This document shows, one piece after another, positions 43,778 to 52,951 of a stretch of 64,000 nucleotides of DNA. The notes below the pieces were generated by a model. That model did no database searches, was not told where the DNA came from, and was given only the letters and a program-made list of their open reading frames with translations. The translations under genes and the position numbers were made by a program. The stretch is from Rhizobium sp. BK251 (lineage in GTDB: Bacteria; Pseudomonadota; Alphaproteobacteria; Rhizobiales; Rhizobiaceae), in NCBI RefSeq assembly GCF_004345245.1, contig NZ_SLUQ01000009.1, positions 1 to 64,000 on the forward strand, written 5' to 3'. How positions within the stretch are numbered: position 1 is the stretch's first letter; the number at the start of each line of letters is the position of its first letter.

Positions 43778-45955
43778 ATGTACAGGCAGACCGGGGGTCT
43801 CATTTTCAAGGCGAATTTGCTGGCAGGTGTTACCGCGGCGGGTTTGGCAGCCCCATGGCCGGCGCTGGCGCAGGAACCAACGACGCTGAAGCCCGTCGTT
43901 ATCCAGGGCGGCCAGGGCGGTGTGGCCGCCTCAGAGACAGCGGCGACCGGCCCCGTCGACGGATATGTGGCGAAGGATACGTCCACAGGCTCAAAGTCCG
44001 ACACGCCGATCAATGAGATTCCGCAGTCCGTTTCGGTGATCAGAACGCAGGAGATGGATGATCGCGGCGTCGTCAACAAGGTCGACGAGGCGCTGCTCTA
44101 TACGCCGGGCGTGACCGCGCAGCCCTTCGGCAACGACGCCGACACCGACTGGTTCTACATTCGTGGTTTCAACGCCACCCAGACCGGGGTCTTCCTCGAT
44201 AATCTGACGCTCTTCAGCTACGGCTTCGGCGGCTTCCAGATCGATCCCTTCATGCTGGAGCGCGTCGAAGTGCTGAAGGGACCGGCTTCGGTGCTCTATG
44301 GCGGCGCCAATCCGGGCGGCATCGTCAATCTCGTGCGCAAGCGCCCGCTCGATGAGCCGCTGTTCTATACGGACATCGGCATCAACAGTAACGGCAACGC
44401 GTTTACCGGCATCGACTTCTCCGATCGCGTCGGCTCCAGCGACACCATGACCTACCGCCTGACCGGCAAGGTCGCCGGCGGCGACAACTATTCCGACTTC
44501 TCCAAAGACTTCCGCGGTTTCATCATGCCGCAGATCACCGTGTCGCCGGACGAATCCACCAGCTTCACCGCATGGGGTTATATCGGCGGCCTCGATCAGG
44601 TGCACACGGGCAACGGCTTCTTCCCCTATGTCGGAACGGTCGTGGACGCGCCGTTTGGCAAGATCAAGCGCGATGCGTTCTATGGCGAGCCGAGCATCGA
44701 TGACGGAAGTTATGTCCAGAAGATGGTCGGCTACGAATTCGAGCACGAGTTCGAGAACGGAATCACCTTCTCGCAGAACTTCCGTTATGGCCACCTCGAC
44801 AAGCACGAGGTCGGTCCGTATCTCAACGGCTGGGTGGGCGGAGAGCCGACTGGTCCGGACTATGAACTGGCGCGCATCGGCTTCGAGGGCCGTTCCAAGG
44901 TCGATACATTCGCGATCGATAACCGCCTCAACGGCGAGGCGGAGTTTGCCGGCACGACCCATGACCTGATGGCCGGTCTCGACTACAAGTATTACCGCTT
45001 GGACAACTGGCAGGCTTGCTGCGGCTCAAATCCGATCAGCGCGACGGACCCGATCTATGGGACGCCGCAGGGTCCCAATTTCGTCTATGCAGACAACGTC
45101 GTGACGCAGAAGCAGATCGGTCTTTATGCGCAGGACCAGATCCACTTCGGCGATGGCTGGCTGGTCACGCTGAACGGCCGCTACGATCATGTCGATACCG
45201 AATCCGACGCGGTGATTGGCACCAGCTACGATTCGAACGATAGTGCGCTCAGCGGCCGTGCCGGCCTTGCCTATGAATTTGCAAATGGCGTGACGCCTTA
45301 TGTCAGCGTCGCGAGCTTCTTCAATCCGCTGATCGGAACGGGCGTTTCCGGTCCGCTCGTGCCCGAGGACGGCTATCAGGTCGAGGGTGGCGTGAAGTAT
45401 GAGCCGACCTTTGTCGACGGCGTGTTCACTGCTTCCGTCTTCCACATCACCAAGCGCAACAACACGGTGACGAACCCGGTGACCTTTGCCCAGAGCCAGC
45501 TTGGCGAAGTGGAATCCCGCGGCGCCGAGCTGGAGGGCAAGGTAAATCTGAACGAGAACTGGAGGCTCCTCGGCTCCTTTGCCTATACGGACCTCGAGGT
45601 GACCGAGAACGAGCAGGACCCGACGCTCATCGGCAAGTCGCCATACATCGTCCCGAGGACGACGGCCGCGCTGTGGCTCGACTACACCGTCACCACCACC
45701 GCTTGGGAGGGCGTCAGCTTCGGCGCAGGCGTGCGCTATCAGGGCTGGTCCTGGGCAGACGAAGCCAACACGGCGAAGGTGCCTACCGCCACCGTCTTCG
45801 ACGCCGCCATCCGCTACGAAAGGGACAACTGGGAGGCCGCCCTCAACGTCACGAACGTCTTCGATAAGGACTATGTCGAAGGCTGCGGCGGCCTGACAGT
45901 TTGCGGCTATGGCGATGCCCGCACGGCAATCTTCAGGCTCAGCAAGAAATGGTAA
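43778..45955 (+). CDS. TonB-dependent ferric siderophore receptor (FhuA/FoxA-like)
   Basis: 725 residues. A signal peptide ends after Ala-Leu-Ala-Gln (about 29-32), then a short TonB-box-like stretch TLKPVVIQG. The plug domain (about 60-170, IPQSVSVIRTQEMDDRG, VEVLKGPASVLYGGANPGGIVN) is followed by a 22-strand barrel ending in Trp. The sequence pattern is that of siderophore receptors for hydroxamates such as ferrichrome or ferrioxamine, which fits the FhuBCD-like genes downstream. AGGG lies upstream of the ATG. A strong hairpin separates it from the ATPase gene. Confidence 0.92.
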   Translation: MYRQTGGLIFKANLLAGVTAAGLAAPWPALAQEPTTLKPVVIQGGQGGVAASETAATGPVDGYVAKDTSTGSKSDTPINEIPQSVSVIRTQEMDDRGVVNKVDEALLYTPGVTAQPFGNDADTDWFYIRGFNATQTGVFLDNLTLFSYGFGGFQIDPFMLERVEVLKGPASVLYGGANPGGIVNLVRKRPLDEPLFYTDIGINSNGNAFTGIDFSDRVGSSDTMTYRLTGKVAGGDNYSDFSKDFRGFIMPQITVSPDESTSFTAWGYIGGLDQVHTGNGFFPYVGTVVDAPFGKIKRDAFYGEPSIDDGSYVQKMVGYEFEHEFENGITFSQNFRYGHLDKHEVGPYLNGWVGGEPTGPDYELARIGFEGRSKVDTFAIDNRLNGEAEFAGTTHDLMAGLDYKYYRLDNWQACCGSNPISATDPIYGTPQGPNFVYADNVVTQKQIGLYAQDQIHFGDGWLVTLNGRYDHVDTESDAVIGTSYDSNDSALSGRAGLAYEFANGVTPYVSVASFFNPLIGTGVSGPLVPEDGYQVEGGVKYEPTFVDGVFTASVFHITKRNNTVTNPVTFAQSQLGEVESRGAELEGKVNLNENWRLLGSFAYTDLEVTENEQDPTLIGKSPYIVPRTTAALWLDYTVTTTAWEGVSFGAGVRYQGWSWADEANTAKVPTATVFDAAIRYERDNWEAALNVTNVFDKDYVEGCGGLTVCGYGDARTAIFRLSKKW

Positions 45956-45987
45956 GTTGACAATCGCAGTATAGTTTAGCAGGTAAC

Positions 45988-46019
45988 GCCTGCCCGGAAT
46001 GACGCGTCTCCGGGCAGGC
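45988..46019 (+). terminator. Hairpin after the siderophore receptor gene
   Basis: Perfect 11-base arms GCCTGCCCGGA (45988-45998) and TCCGGGCAGGC (46009-46019) with a ten-base loop are followed by TTTGAATTTATT. A terminator or attenuator that would let the receptor be made in excess over the FhuCDB-like transporter. Confidence 0.75.
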
Positions 46020-46046
46020 TTTGAATTTATTCCCGGAGTTTCATGC

Positions 46047-46826
46047 ATGTCCGAGTCCTTTCTGACCATGGCAGATGTCGCCTATGCCGCAGGAACGAGG
46101 CCGATTCTCACCGGCATCGACCTTCAGCTGGAAAGTGGCCGCATCTACGGGCTCGTCGGACCAAATGGCTCAGGCAAGAGCACGCTCATGAAGCTGCTGG
46201 CGCGGCAGACGGTACCCACATCCGGCACGCTTGCCATGGAGGGCCGGCCGGCGGCTACCTGGGGCGGGCGGGCATTTGCGCGCAACATTGCCTACATGCC
46301 GCAATTCACGCCAGCGACCGACGGCATGACCGTGCGCGAACTTGTCTCCCTCGGCCGGTTTCCATGGCATGGCACGCTCGGCCGCTTTACTGCGGCAGAC
46401 CGCTCGATGGTCGAGGAAGCCATGGCATCGACCGATCTCGCCGATTTCGCCGACCGCACGGTCGCCAGCATGTCTGGAGGGGAGCGCCAGCGCGCATGGA
46501 TTGCGATGATGCTCGCCCAGAATGCGCGTTGCCTGCTTCTCGACGAACCGACTTCGGCGCTCGATCTCGCTCATCAGGCGGCGATACTCTCGCTCGTCCA
46601 GTCGCTCAGCCATGAACGTGGGCTGACCGTCGTCATCGTGCTGCACGATATCAACCTGGCGTCACGCTACTGCGACGAGATCATCGCGCTTAACCGCGGC
46701 AGGATCATCGCCCGGGGCGCGCCGGCAAGCATCATGCAGGCGCAGATGCTGGAGTCGATTTTCGGCATCGGCATGGGCGTCTTTTCACATCCGGCTCGAA
46801 ACGAGCCGGTCAGCTATCTGCTCTAG
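46047..46826 (+). CDS. fhuC: Iron-siderophore ABC ATPase, FhuC-like
   Basis: 259 residues from the ATG at 46047 with GGAG nine bases before it. Walker A GPNGSGKST lies at about 33-41, the signature is MSGGERQRAWIAMML, Walker B is LLLDEPTSALD, and DINLASRYCDEI follows. It energises the FhuB-type permease encoded two genes downstream. It belongs to the FepC/FhuC group; the symbol is by family and context. Confidence 0.9.
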   Translation: MSESFLTMADVAYAAGTRPILTGIDLQLESGRIYGLVGPNGSGKSTLMKLLARQTVPTSGTLAMEGRPAATWGGRAFARNIAYMPQFTPATDGMTVRELVSLGRFPWHGTLGRFTAADRSMVEEAMASTDLADFADRTVASMSGGERQRAWIAMMLAQNARCLLLDEPTSALDLAHQAAILSLVQSLSHERGLTVVIVLHDINLASRYCDEIIALNRGRIIARGAPASIMQAQMLESIFGIGMGVFSHPARNEPVSYLL

Positions 46827-46830
46827 GACC

Positions 46831-47706
46831 ATGGCCATCATCACCCGCAGGACATTTCTCGCATATGCGGCAGCATGGATTGCTGCGCCGGGTATGGTGC
46901 GTGCGCAGCCGGCGCTGCGCGTCGCGACGCTCGATTGGGCGCTGTTGGAAACGCTGCTGGCGATCGGCGCAAATGTCGTCGCGGGGACCGAGCTCAGGCA
47001 ATTCAGGCAGGTGGCGGTGACGCCGGAGGTGCCTGCATCGGTCGCCGATCTCGGCTTGCGCGGTACGCCCAATTTCGAAGTGCTGCGCTTCGCTCAGCCT
47101 GATCTCATCTTCAACTCGAATTTCTACGCCTGGGCCGACGGCCGGATGAGCCCGATCGCGCCCGTCGAGACCCACACCATCTATGCACCGGGCGGCAATC
47201 CCTATGTGCTGGCCGAGCAGTCGACGCTGGCCATCGGCGAGCGGCTGCAGCTGCCGGCCGCAAGACGGCTGACGGAAGGCCTCGCAGCGCGCCTGGAGCG
47301 GTACCGCTCGGTCTTCGTCGCCGGCGACAGCCGACCGGTGCTCCCCATCAATCTCGGCGACGCGCGTCACTATCGCGTCTTCGGCTCCGACAGCATGTTC
47401 GGGGAGGTGCTGAAACGCGTGGGGCTGAAGAACGCCTGGCAGGGCGCGACAAGCTATTCGGCGATGGCGCCTGTCGGCATCGAGACGCTTGCGAGCATGC
47501 CCGATGCCTGGATCGTGCTGATTCCGCCGCATCCGGAGGATGCGCTTGCAACGTTAAAGGCGAGTGCCTTCTGGAACGCTCTGCCGGCGGTGCGCGAGGG
47601 CCGGGTACTGACGCTTGGCTCGATCAATCCGTACGGCGCGCTGCCGGCGGCCGGGCGCTTTGCCGATCTTCTTGCGGAGGGCCTGACCCATGCACGGAAC
47701 GGCTAG
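46831..47706 (+). CDS. fhuD: Iron-siderophore binding protein, FhuD-like
   Basis: 291 residues with a twin-arginine signal peptide (TRRTFLAYAAAWIAAP), common in FhuD proteins of rhizobia, then a helical-backbone type III binding protein (VATLDWALLETLLAIGANVVAG, LGLRGTPNFEVL, ALPAVREGRVLTLGSINPYGALPAAGRFADLL). It starts four bases after fhuC and overlaps fhuB. Binds a ferric hydroxamate in the periplasm; the exact siderophore is unknown. Confidence 0.88.
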   Translation: MAIITRRTFLAYAAAWIAAPGMVRAQPALRVATLDWALLETLLAIGANVVAGTELRQFRQVAVTPEVPASVADLGLRGTPNFEVLRFAQPDLIFNSNFYAWADGRMSPIAPVETHTIYAPGGNPYVLAEQSTLAIGERLQLPAARRLTEGLAARLERYRSVFVAGDSRPVLPINLGDARHYRVFGSDSMFGEVLKRVGLKNAWQGATSYSAMAPVGIETLASMPDAWIVLIPPHPEDALATLKASAFWNALPAVREGRVLTLGSINPYGALPAAGRFADLLAEGLTHARNG

Positions 47707-49696
47707 TCCGGTGCTGCGCTCGCCGCCGTTGCGCCTGCCTGTCGCCGGTGTAAGCCTGCTCGCAGTCCTCTGCGGTAGCGCCTTTGCACTGCTCCTGTGG
47801 CTAAGGCCGCAGCTCCCTGCGAATGCGCAGGACGCGTCACTTCTGAACGCCGTTCTGCTCTGGGACAGCATGATGCCGCGCGCGGTGCTTGCCCTGATCG
47901 TCGGCGCCAGCCTGGGCCTCTCCGGCGCATTGTTGCAAAGGGTGCTGCGCAATCCGATCGCCGATGCGTCGACCCTTGGCATCGCTTCCGGTGCGCAACT
48001 CGCGATGACGGCGATGATGAGCTTCTCGCCACTCCTCCTCGGTCTTCCACGAGAGCTGGTTGCCTTCGGCGGCGGGCTTGCGGCGGTCGGGATCGTACTT
48101 TGCCTCAGCTGGAGACGCTGCCTCGATCCGGTCACGGTCGCGCTCTCGGGCATGATCATCACCCTGATTGCCGCTGCACTCAGCGTGACCATCATCCTGG
48201 CGCGGGGCGAATACGCCATGTCCATCTACATCTGGGGTGCGGGTTCGCTCAGCCAGCAGGATTGGAACGGCGTGCTGACACTTGCGCCGCGGCTCTTGCT
48301 CGGCGTTGCTGCAACCATGATGCTGCTTCGGCCGCTGCGGGTCCTCGCGCTTGACGATACCAGTGCCAAAAGCCTCGGCCTCGCGCTCCATGCAACACGC
48401 TTTGCCGTCCTGTCGCTTGCGGTCTGGCTTTCGGCGTCGGTCACCACGCTGGTCGGTGTCGTGGGTTTCCTCGGCCTTGCCGCGCCGGTCGTCGCGCGTC
48501 TTGGTGGAGCGCGGACGACAGGGCAGGTCATGCTGGTGGCGCCACTCGTCGGTGCTGGTCTTCTCTTTTTCACCGATTGCATCGTCCAGCTTCTCGGTCC
48601 CGGTTTCTCGGATCTTGCGCCGACGGGCGCGGCGACGGCGCTCCTCGGCGGGCCGTTGATCCTGTTCCTGCTGCCGCGGGTTCATTCCTTCTCCGCGATC
48701 ACGGCCAAGCCGGTTGCCGCCTTCAAAAGGATTGCAAGGCCTGGCTTCCCGTTCGCTGCTCTCGCAGTGGCGGTCGGTGCGCTGTTTATCGTCGTGCTGG
48801 CGGTCGGACCTGGCGATGACGGCTGGCACATTGCGACCGGGCAGCTCTTCTCGGATCTCTTGCCCTTCCGGCTGCCACGCTCCGTTGCCGCTGCGGGAGC
48901 CGGTGCGATGCTGGCAGCCGCCGGCTTCATCATGCAGCGCGTCACGGGAAATCCGATCGCGAGCCCTGAAGTGCTCGGCGTCAGCACTGGCGGCGGGGCA
49001 GGGCTTACCATTGCGCTGTTCCTATTCGGTTTTCCCTCGCCCGTTGTTATGCTGCTCAGCATGGCGATCGGCGCACTTGGCTCCTTCCTCCTGATGGTCG
49101 CGATTGCCGCGCGGGCGCAATTCGCGCCGGAACGCCTGCTGCTCGCCGGGATCGCCATCGGCGCCTTCTCCATGGCGATCATCACCATGGTGCTCGCGCA
49201 GGGCGACATGCGCGGCTACATCCTCCTGACATGGCTTTCGGGTTCGACGAACCGCGCGGGCGCCTTCGAAGCCTGGACGGCTGTGATCTCGCTGATCGTG
49301 CTTACAGCTCCCTTGCCATTCCTCAGCCGTTGGCTCGCCATTCTTCCGCTTGGGGACAATGCGGGCCGTTCCCTCGGCCTTTCGCTGAAGGCGAGCCGGC
49401 TGCTACTTGCGGTGATCGCCGCCTTCATGACGGCAATCGCCTCGTTCCTCGTCGGCCCGCTAAGCCTGACAGGGTTGATCGCGCCCCATCTCGCGCGGCT
49501 CCTGGGCTTCCAGACGCCTGGGCGGCAGCTGGCGGCGAGCCTGCTTCTCGGCGCCGGCGTACTGATCGCCGCCGATTTCTTATCGCGCGTCGTCATCTAT
49601 CCCTACCAGATCCCGGTGGGATTGTTCGCAGCGCTGATCGGCGGGCCTTACCTGATCTGGCTGCTCACAAAGAAAGAGGCCCGTAATGATGGCTGA
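47690..49696 (+). CDS. fhuB: Fused iron-siderophore ABC permease, FhuB-like
   Basis: 668 residues made of two BtuC/FecCD-type permease halves in one chain (about 1-335 and 345-668). Each half has LP(R/...)..AL..GA.L..(S/A)G...Q...RNP(I/L)A type segments (PRAVLALIVGASLGLSGALLQRVLRNPIADASTLG and PRSVAAAGAGAMLAAAGFIMQRVTGNPIASPEVLG). About 20 membrane helices. The doubled form is diagnostic of FhuB. It overlaps fhuD by 17 bases and the reductase gene by 11. Confidence 0.93.
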   Translation: MHGTASPVLRSPPLRLPVAGVSLLAVLCGSAFALLLWLRPQLPANAQDASLLNAVLLWDSMMPRAVLALIVGASLGLSGALLQRVLRNPIADASTLGIASGAQLAMTAMMSFSPLLLGLPRELVAFGGGLAAVGIVLCLSWRRCLDPVTVALSGMIITLIAAALSVTIILARGEYAMSIYIWGAGSLSQQDWNGVLTLAPRLLLGVAATMMLLRPLRVLALDDTSAKSLGLALHATRFAVLSLAVWLSASVTTLVGVVGFLGLAAPVVARLGGARTTGQVMLVAPLVGAGLLFFTDCIVQLLGPGFSDLAPTGAATALLGGPLILFLLPRVHSFSAITAKPVAAFKRIARPGFPFAALAVAVGALFIVVLAVGPGDDGWHIATGQLFSDLLPFRLPRSVAAAGAGAMLAAAGFIMQRVTGNPIASPEVLGVSTGGGAGLTIALFLFGFPSPVVMLLSMAIGALGSFLLMVAIAARAQFAPERLLLAGIAIGAFSMAIITMVLAQGDMRGYILLTWLSGSTNRAGAFEAWTAVISLIVLTAPLPFLSRWLAILPLGDNAGRSLGLSLKASRLLLAVIAAFMTAIASFLVGPLSLTGLIAPHLARLLGFQTPGRQLAASLLLGAGVLIAADFLSRVVIYPYQIPVGLFAALIGGPYLIWLLTKKEARNDG

Positions 49697-50735
49697 AAGC
49701 TTCAGGACATCCGGCATCGCAACGCCCGTCGATCCACGAAGGATGCTGGACGAGGTCTGCAAGCATTTTGTCGAGCATAGCCAGGTCAGCCGAAATGGCG
49801 ACGCGGCAAGGCTGGAAAGCGAGATCGGCACGGCGGACATCAACATCGTCGGCAACAGCCTCTCAATCCGGCTTTCCTGCCCGACGGCGCAAATGTTGAA
49901 CGCCGTCCAGAACGTGATTGCCGAACATCTCTTCATGTTTGCCGGCGAGGAGCCATTCGACCTCAGCTGGTCGGACCCTCCGCCCACCTCGCGCCTGCCT
50001 GATTTCCACGAGATCGAAGTTGTAGGCGCGCGCAACATCACGCCTCACATGCGCCGCGTGACGGTTGCCTGTGCCAGCCCCGTGAGCTTCCTCGATGGTG
50101 GTTTGCATGTGCGGCTGCTGATCCCGCCCACGGGTCGTGTTCCCGTATGGCCGCGCAGGCGCCCGGATGGCCGCATCGAGTGGCCGAAGGGCGACGACGA
50201 GCTTGCCGTTCGCATCTACACGATCCGCAACGTCGATGTTGGGGCGGGCACCATGGATATCGACTTCGTCCTGCATGAAGGCGAAGGCATGCCCGGTGCC
50301 AGCTGGGCGGCCAACGCCAAACCCGGCGATCGCGCCGGCCTGCTCGGTCCGGGTGGCGGCGGAGTGCCAAAGGCAAGCGACCTGATCCTTGCCGGCGACG
50401 AGACCGCGCTGCCGGCAATCTCGCGCATCGCCGCCGAGGTCCCCGCCGGCACGCGCCTGAAGCTTTTCATTGAGGTCGACAATCCTTCCGAAGAGCAGCC
50501 GTTGCCTTCCGCCGGCCACCTCGACCTCACCTGGCTATATCGCAATGGTGCAGCAGCCGGGACCACGCGCATGATCGAAAAGGCGGTCAGGCTTGCGGTT
50601 TCGACCTGCAGTTCGGAAACCTTCGTCTGGGTCGGCTGCGAACGAGCAGAAGCCAAAGCCATCCGCGACTACCTCAAGAACGGCCTTCACCGCGACAGGC
50701 AACTGATGAGCATCGGCGCCTATTGGGAGCGGTGA
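49686..50735 (+). CDS. Siderophore-interacting FAD protein with N-terminal DUF2218 domain
   Basis: 349 residues. About 10-95 form a DUF2218 domain (HFVEHSQVSRNGDAARLESEIGTADINIVGNSLSIRL). The rest is a ViuB/SIP ferric-siderophore reductase with the FAD motif RIYTIRN around 178-184, GPGGGGVP, and a C-terminal GCERAEAKAIRDYLKNGL...IGAYWER. It probably releases iron from the imported siderophore by reduction. It overlaps fhuB and completes the uptake operon. A fused DUF2218 domain is seen in some such reductases; its role is not known. Confidence 0.9.
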   Translation: MMAESFRTSGIATPVDPRRMLDEVCKHFVEHSQVSRNGDAARLESEIGTADINIVGNSLSIRLSCPTAQMLNAVQNVIAEHLFMFAGEEPFDLSWSDPPPTSRLPDFHEIEVVGARNITPHMRRVTVACASPVSFLDGGLHVRLLIPPTGRVPVWPRRRPDGRIEWPKGDDELAVRIYTIRNVDVGAGTMDIDFVLHEGEGMPGASWAANAKPGDRAGLLGPGGGGVPKASDLILAGDETALPAISRIAAEVPAGTRLKLFIEVDNPSEEQPLPSAGHLDLTWLYRNGAAAGTTRMIEKAVRLAVSTCSSETFVWVGCERAEAKAIRDYLKNGLHRDRQLMSIGAYWER

Positions 50736-50923
50736 CGGCCGCCCTTCGCCGCGGTATTCCACAAAAATTATAGAATATTATCTCCAGCTTTGGGTGCCTG
50801 CGGGCAGAGTTTTTCAGTGCACTGCAACATAAGAGACGCCCGTACTTCGTCTCGCGCGCCTCCTTTTGCGATTATCCGTCCGCTCCGAGGCTCGGTCCTC
50901 CATAAATAGACGGGACAAATACA

Positions 50924-51760
50924 ATGAAGAACACGAAAACCAGTTCGCTCCGCCTTTCGCGCCGCGCCACGCTTGCCGCGCTCGCCGTGTCGGCCGCGTC
51001 CGTGCTCGCCTTTTCGGCGCCGGCGCCTTCCTTTGCCGAAGACAAGTCGATCAAGGTCGGCATCATGAGCGGCGAGGACGAGGACGTATGGCGGGTCGTT
51101 GCGGCCGCAGCGGCCAAGAAGGGCCTTACGATCGAGACGATCACCTTCAACGACTATACCCAGCCGAACGAGGCGCTGGAGCGTGGCGAAATCGACGCAA
51201 ACGCCTTCCAGCACAAGCCCTACCTCGACAACCAGGTCAACACCCACGGCTACCACATCGTGCCGGTGGGCTACACCGGCGTCTGGCCGATCGGCCTCTA
51301 CACCAAGAAGTTCAAGCAGGTTTCCGAACTGCCGGAAGGCGCCGTGATCGGCGTGCCGAACGATCCTTCGAACGAGGGCCGCGCTCTGCGCGTGCTGCAG
51401 AACGAAGGCGTCATCAAGCTCAAGGATGGCACCGGCATCCTGGCGACGATCGCCGACGTCACCGAGAATCCGAAGAAGGTCGAAATCAAGGAACTTGATG
51501 CCGGTATCGTCGGCCGTTCGATCGAGGATCTCGACGCTGCCGTCGTCAATACGGACTGGGCGCTGAAGAGCGGCCTCACGCCTGATAATCGCATCGCGCA
51601 GGAGCCGATCGCGGACAATCCCTACCGCAACTTCATTGCCGTCAAGCAGGGCAACGAAAACGAGGAATGGGTCAAGACCCTCGTTTCCGCCTATCAGAAC
51701 GATACGGTCAAGGCGGAGTTCGACAAGGTCTACAAGGGTACGGGCCTCAGCGCCTATTGA
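50924..51760 (+). CDS. MetQ/NlpA-family substrate-binding protein
   Basis: 278 residues. A twin-arginine-like signal (SRRATLAALAVSAASVLAFSAPAPSFA) lacks a lipobox Cys, so the protein is soluble in the periplasm, unlike E. coli MetQ. Mature features include KVGIMSGEDEDVWRV, NAFQHKPYLDNQV, GVPNDPSNEGRALRVLQNEGVIKLKDG and NTDWALKSGLTP, all typical of the family. It heads a metQ-metN-metI type operon; D/L-methionine or a related sulfur compound is the likely ligand. The upstream region has an AT-rich stretch AAAAATTATAGAATATTAT near 50763. Confidence 0.9.
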   Translation: MKNTKTSSLRLSRRATLAALAVSAASVLAFSAPAPSFAEDKSIKVGIMSGEDEDVWRVVAAAAAKKGLTIETITFNDYTQPNEALERGEIDANAFQHKPYLDNQVNTHGYHIVPVGYTGVWPIGLYTKKFKQVSELPEGAVIGVPNDPSNEGRALRVLQNEGVIKLKDGTGILATIADVTENPKKVEIKELDAGIVGRSIEDLDAAVVNTDWALKSGLTPDNRIAQEPIADNPYRNFIAVKQGNENEEWVKTLVSAYQNDTVKAEFDKVYKGTGLSAY

Positions 51761-51776
51761 GGCTTTCGCCTCATTG

Positions 51777-51797
51777 GTTCCTCGCGCGACGAGGAAC
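51777..51797 (+). terminator. Intercistronic hairpin between metQ-like and metN-like genes
   Basis: Perfect eight-base arms GTTCCTCG (51777-51784) and CGAGGAAC (51790-51797) with a five-base loop lie 16 bases after the stop of the binding-protein gene. A smaller GAGGC/GCCTC hairpin overlaps the stop codon itself. There is no T-run, so processing or message protection is likelier than full termination. Confidence 0.5.
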
Positions 51798-51865
51798 AGC
51801 CTCCCATTGCAACCCGGGCGGCCCAGGCAATTCCTGCCGGGCCGCTTCGGCATTGAAAAGGAACG

Positions 51866-52951
51866 ATGATGAATTCACTTGTCTCCGCCTCGCAAATCGA
51901 GGCGCCGACAGAGGCGGTCGAAGAGGTCGTGCGGCTCACCGGGGTGACGCGCCACTTCGCACAGACCGCAGCGCTGGACGGTGTTTCGCTCAGCATCCAC
52001 AGGGGTGAAGTTCTCGGTCTCATCGGCCGCAGCGGCGCCGGAAAGTCGACGCTTATCCGTTGCCTCAATGGTCTCGAGCGTGTCGATGCAGGCGAAATCC
52101 ATGTCCAGGGAACCAGGATAACGGATCTCACCGAGAGGGAGCTTCAGCCCCTGCGCCGGCGCATCGGCATGATCTTCCAGCATTTCAACCTTCTGTCTGC
52201 CAAGACGGTGGAGGAGAACGTGGCGCTGCCGCTGAAGATCGCGGGTGTGGCGCGTGCGGAGCGCCTGAAGCGGGCAGCGGAACTCCTCGATCTCGTCGGT
52301 CTTTCCGACAAGGCCAAGGCCTTCCCCGCCTCGCTGTCAGGCGGCCAGAAGCAGCGCGTCGGCATTGCCCGCGCCCTTGCCGCACGGCCCGTGCTTCTGC
52401 TCTCGGACGAGGCGACATCCGCGCTCGATCCGGAGACCACGCGTTCCATTCTTACCCTGCTCAAGGACATCAATCGCAAGCTCGGGCTGACGATCCTGCT
52501 CATCACGCACGAGATGGAGGTGGTGCGCGACATCGCCGACCGCGTTGCCGTCATCGATGCAGGTCGGATCGTCGAGGAGGGGCAGGTCTGGTCGGTGTTT
52601 GCCGATCCGCAGACGGATATCACCAGGAGCCTGCTTGGAGGCATCCGGCCGCAGCTGCCGGCCCAGATAGCAGCTCGGCTGTCTCCGACCGCTGGTGCCG
52701 AGGCGATACTCAGCGTCGATCTCGCCGGTCCGGCGGCGCAGGGCGCACTCTTCGCTGATCTGTCAGCCGCGCTGCCGCATTCCTTCCGCCTCGTTCATGG
52801 CGGGATAGACCACATCCAGGGCCAACCGGTGGCACGCTTCTTCATCGCTGTCCCGACACGCGACGCCACGCTTTCAGGCAAGGTGCAGCAATTTCTGACG
52901 GCCCGGTCCGCACGGGTAGAGGTACTTGGCTATGACACCGATCATGCTTGA
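51866..52951 (+). CDS. MetN-family ABC ATPase with C-terminal NIL domain
   Basis: 361 residues. Walker A GRSGAGKST lies at about 54-62, MIFQHFNLLSAKTVEENVALPL is the Q-loop signature of MetN, the signature is LSGGQKQRVGIARAL, and Walker B is LLLSDEATSALDPETT. An NIL domain at about 280-355 (methionine-sensing in E. coli MetN) follows. AAGGAACG precedes the tandem ATGs. It overlaps the permease gene. The NIL domain suggests feedback inhibition of transport. Confidence 0.92.
   Translation: MMNSLVSASQIEAPTEAVEEVVRLTGVTRHFAQTAALDGVSLSIHRGEVLGLIGRSGAGKSTLIRCLNGLERVDAGEIHVQGTRITDLTERELQPLRRRIGMIFQHFNLLSAKTVEENVALPLKIAGVARAERLKRAAELLDLVGLSDKAKAFPASLSGGQKQRVGIARALAARPVLLLSDEATSALDPETTRSILTLLKDINRKLGLTILLITHEMEVVRDIADRVAVIDAGRIVEEGQVWSVFADPQTDITRSLLGGIRPQLPAQIAARLSPTAGAEAILSVDLAGPAAQGALFADLSAALPHSFRLVHGGIDHIQGQPVARFFIAVPTRDATLSGKVQQFLTARSARVEVLGYDTDHA

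Noticed and set aside
48577..48819. Small frames inside the FhuB-like gene
   Set aside because: Overlap a continuous, double-domain permease in another frame.
50736..50923. SAM-type riboswitch before the MetQ-like gene
   Set aside because: No recognisable SAM-I or SAM-II core could be seen; only an AT-rich promoter-like stretch.
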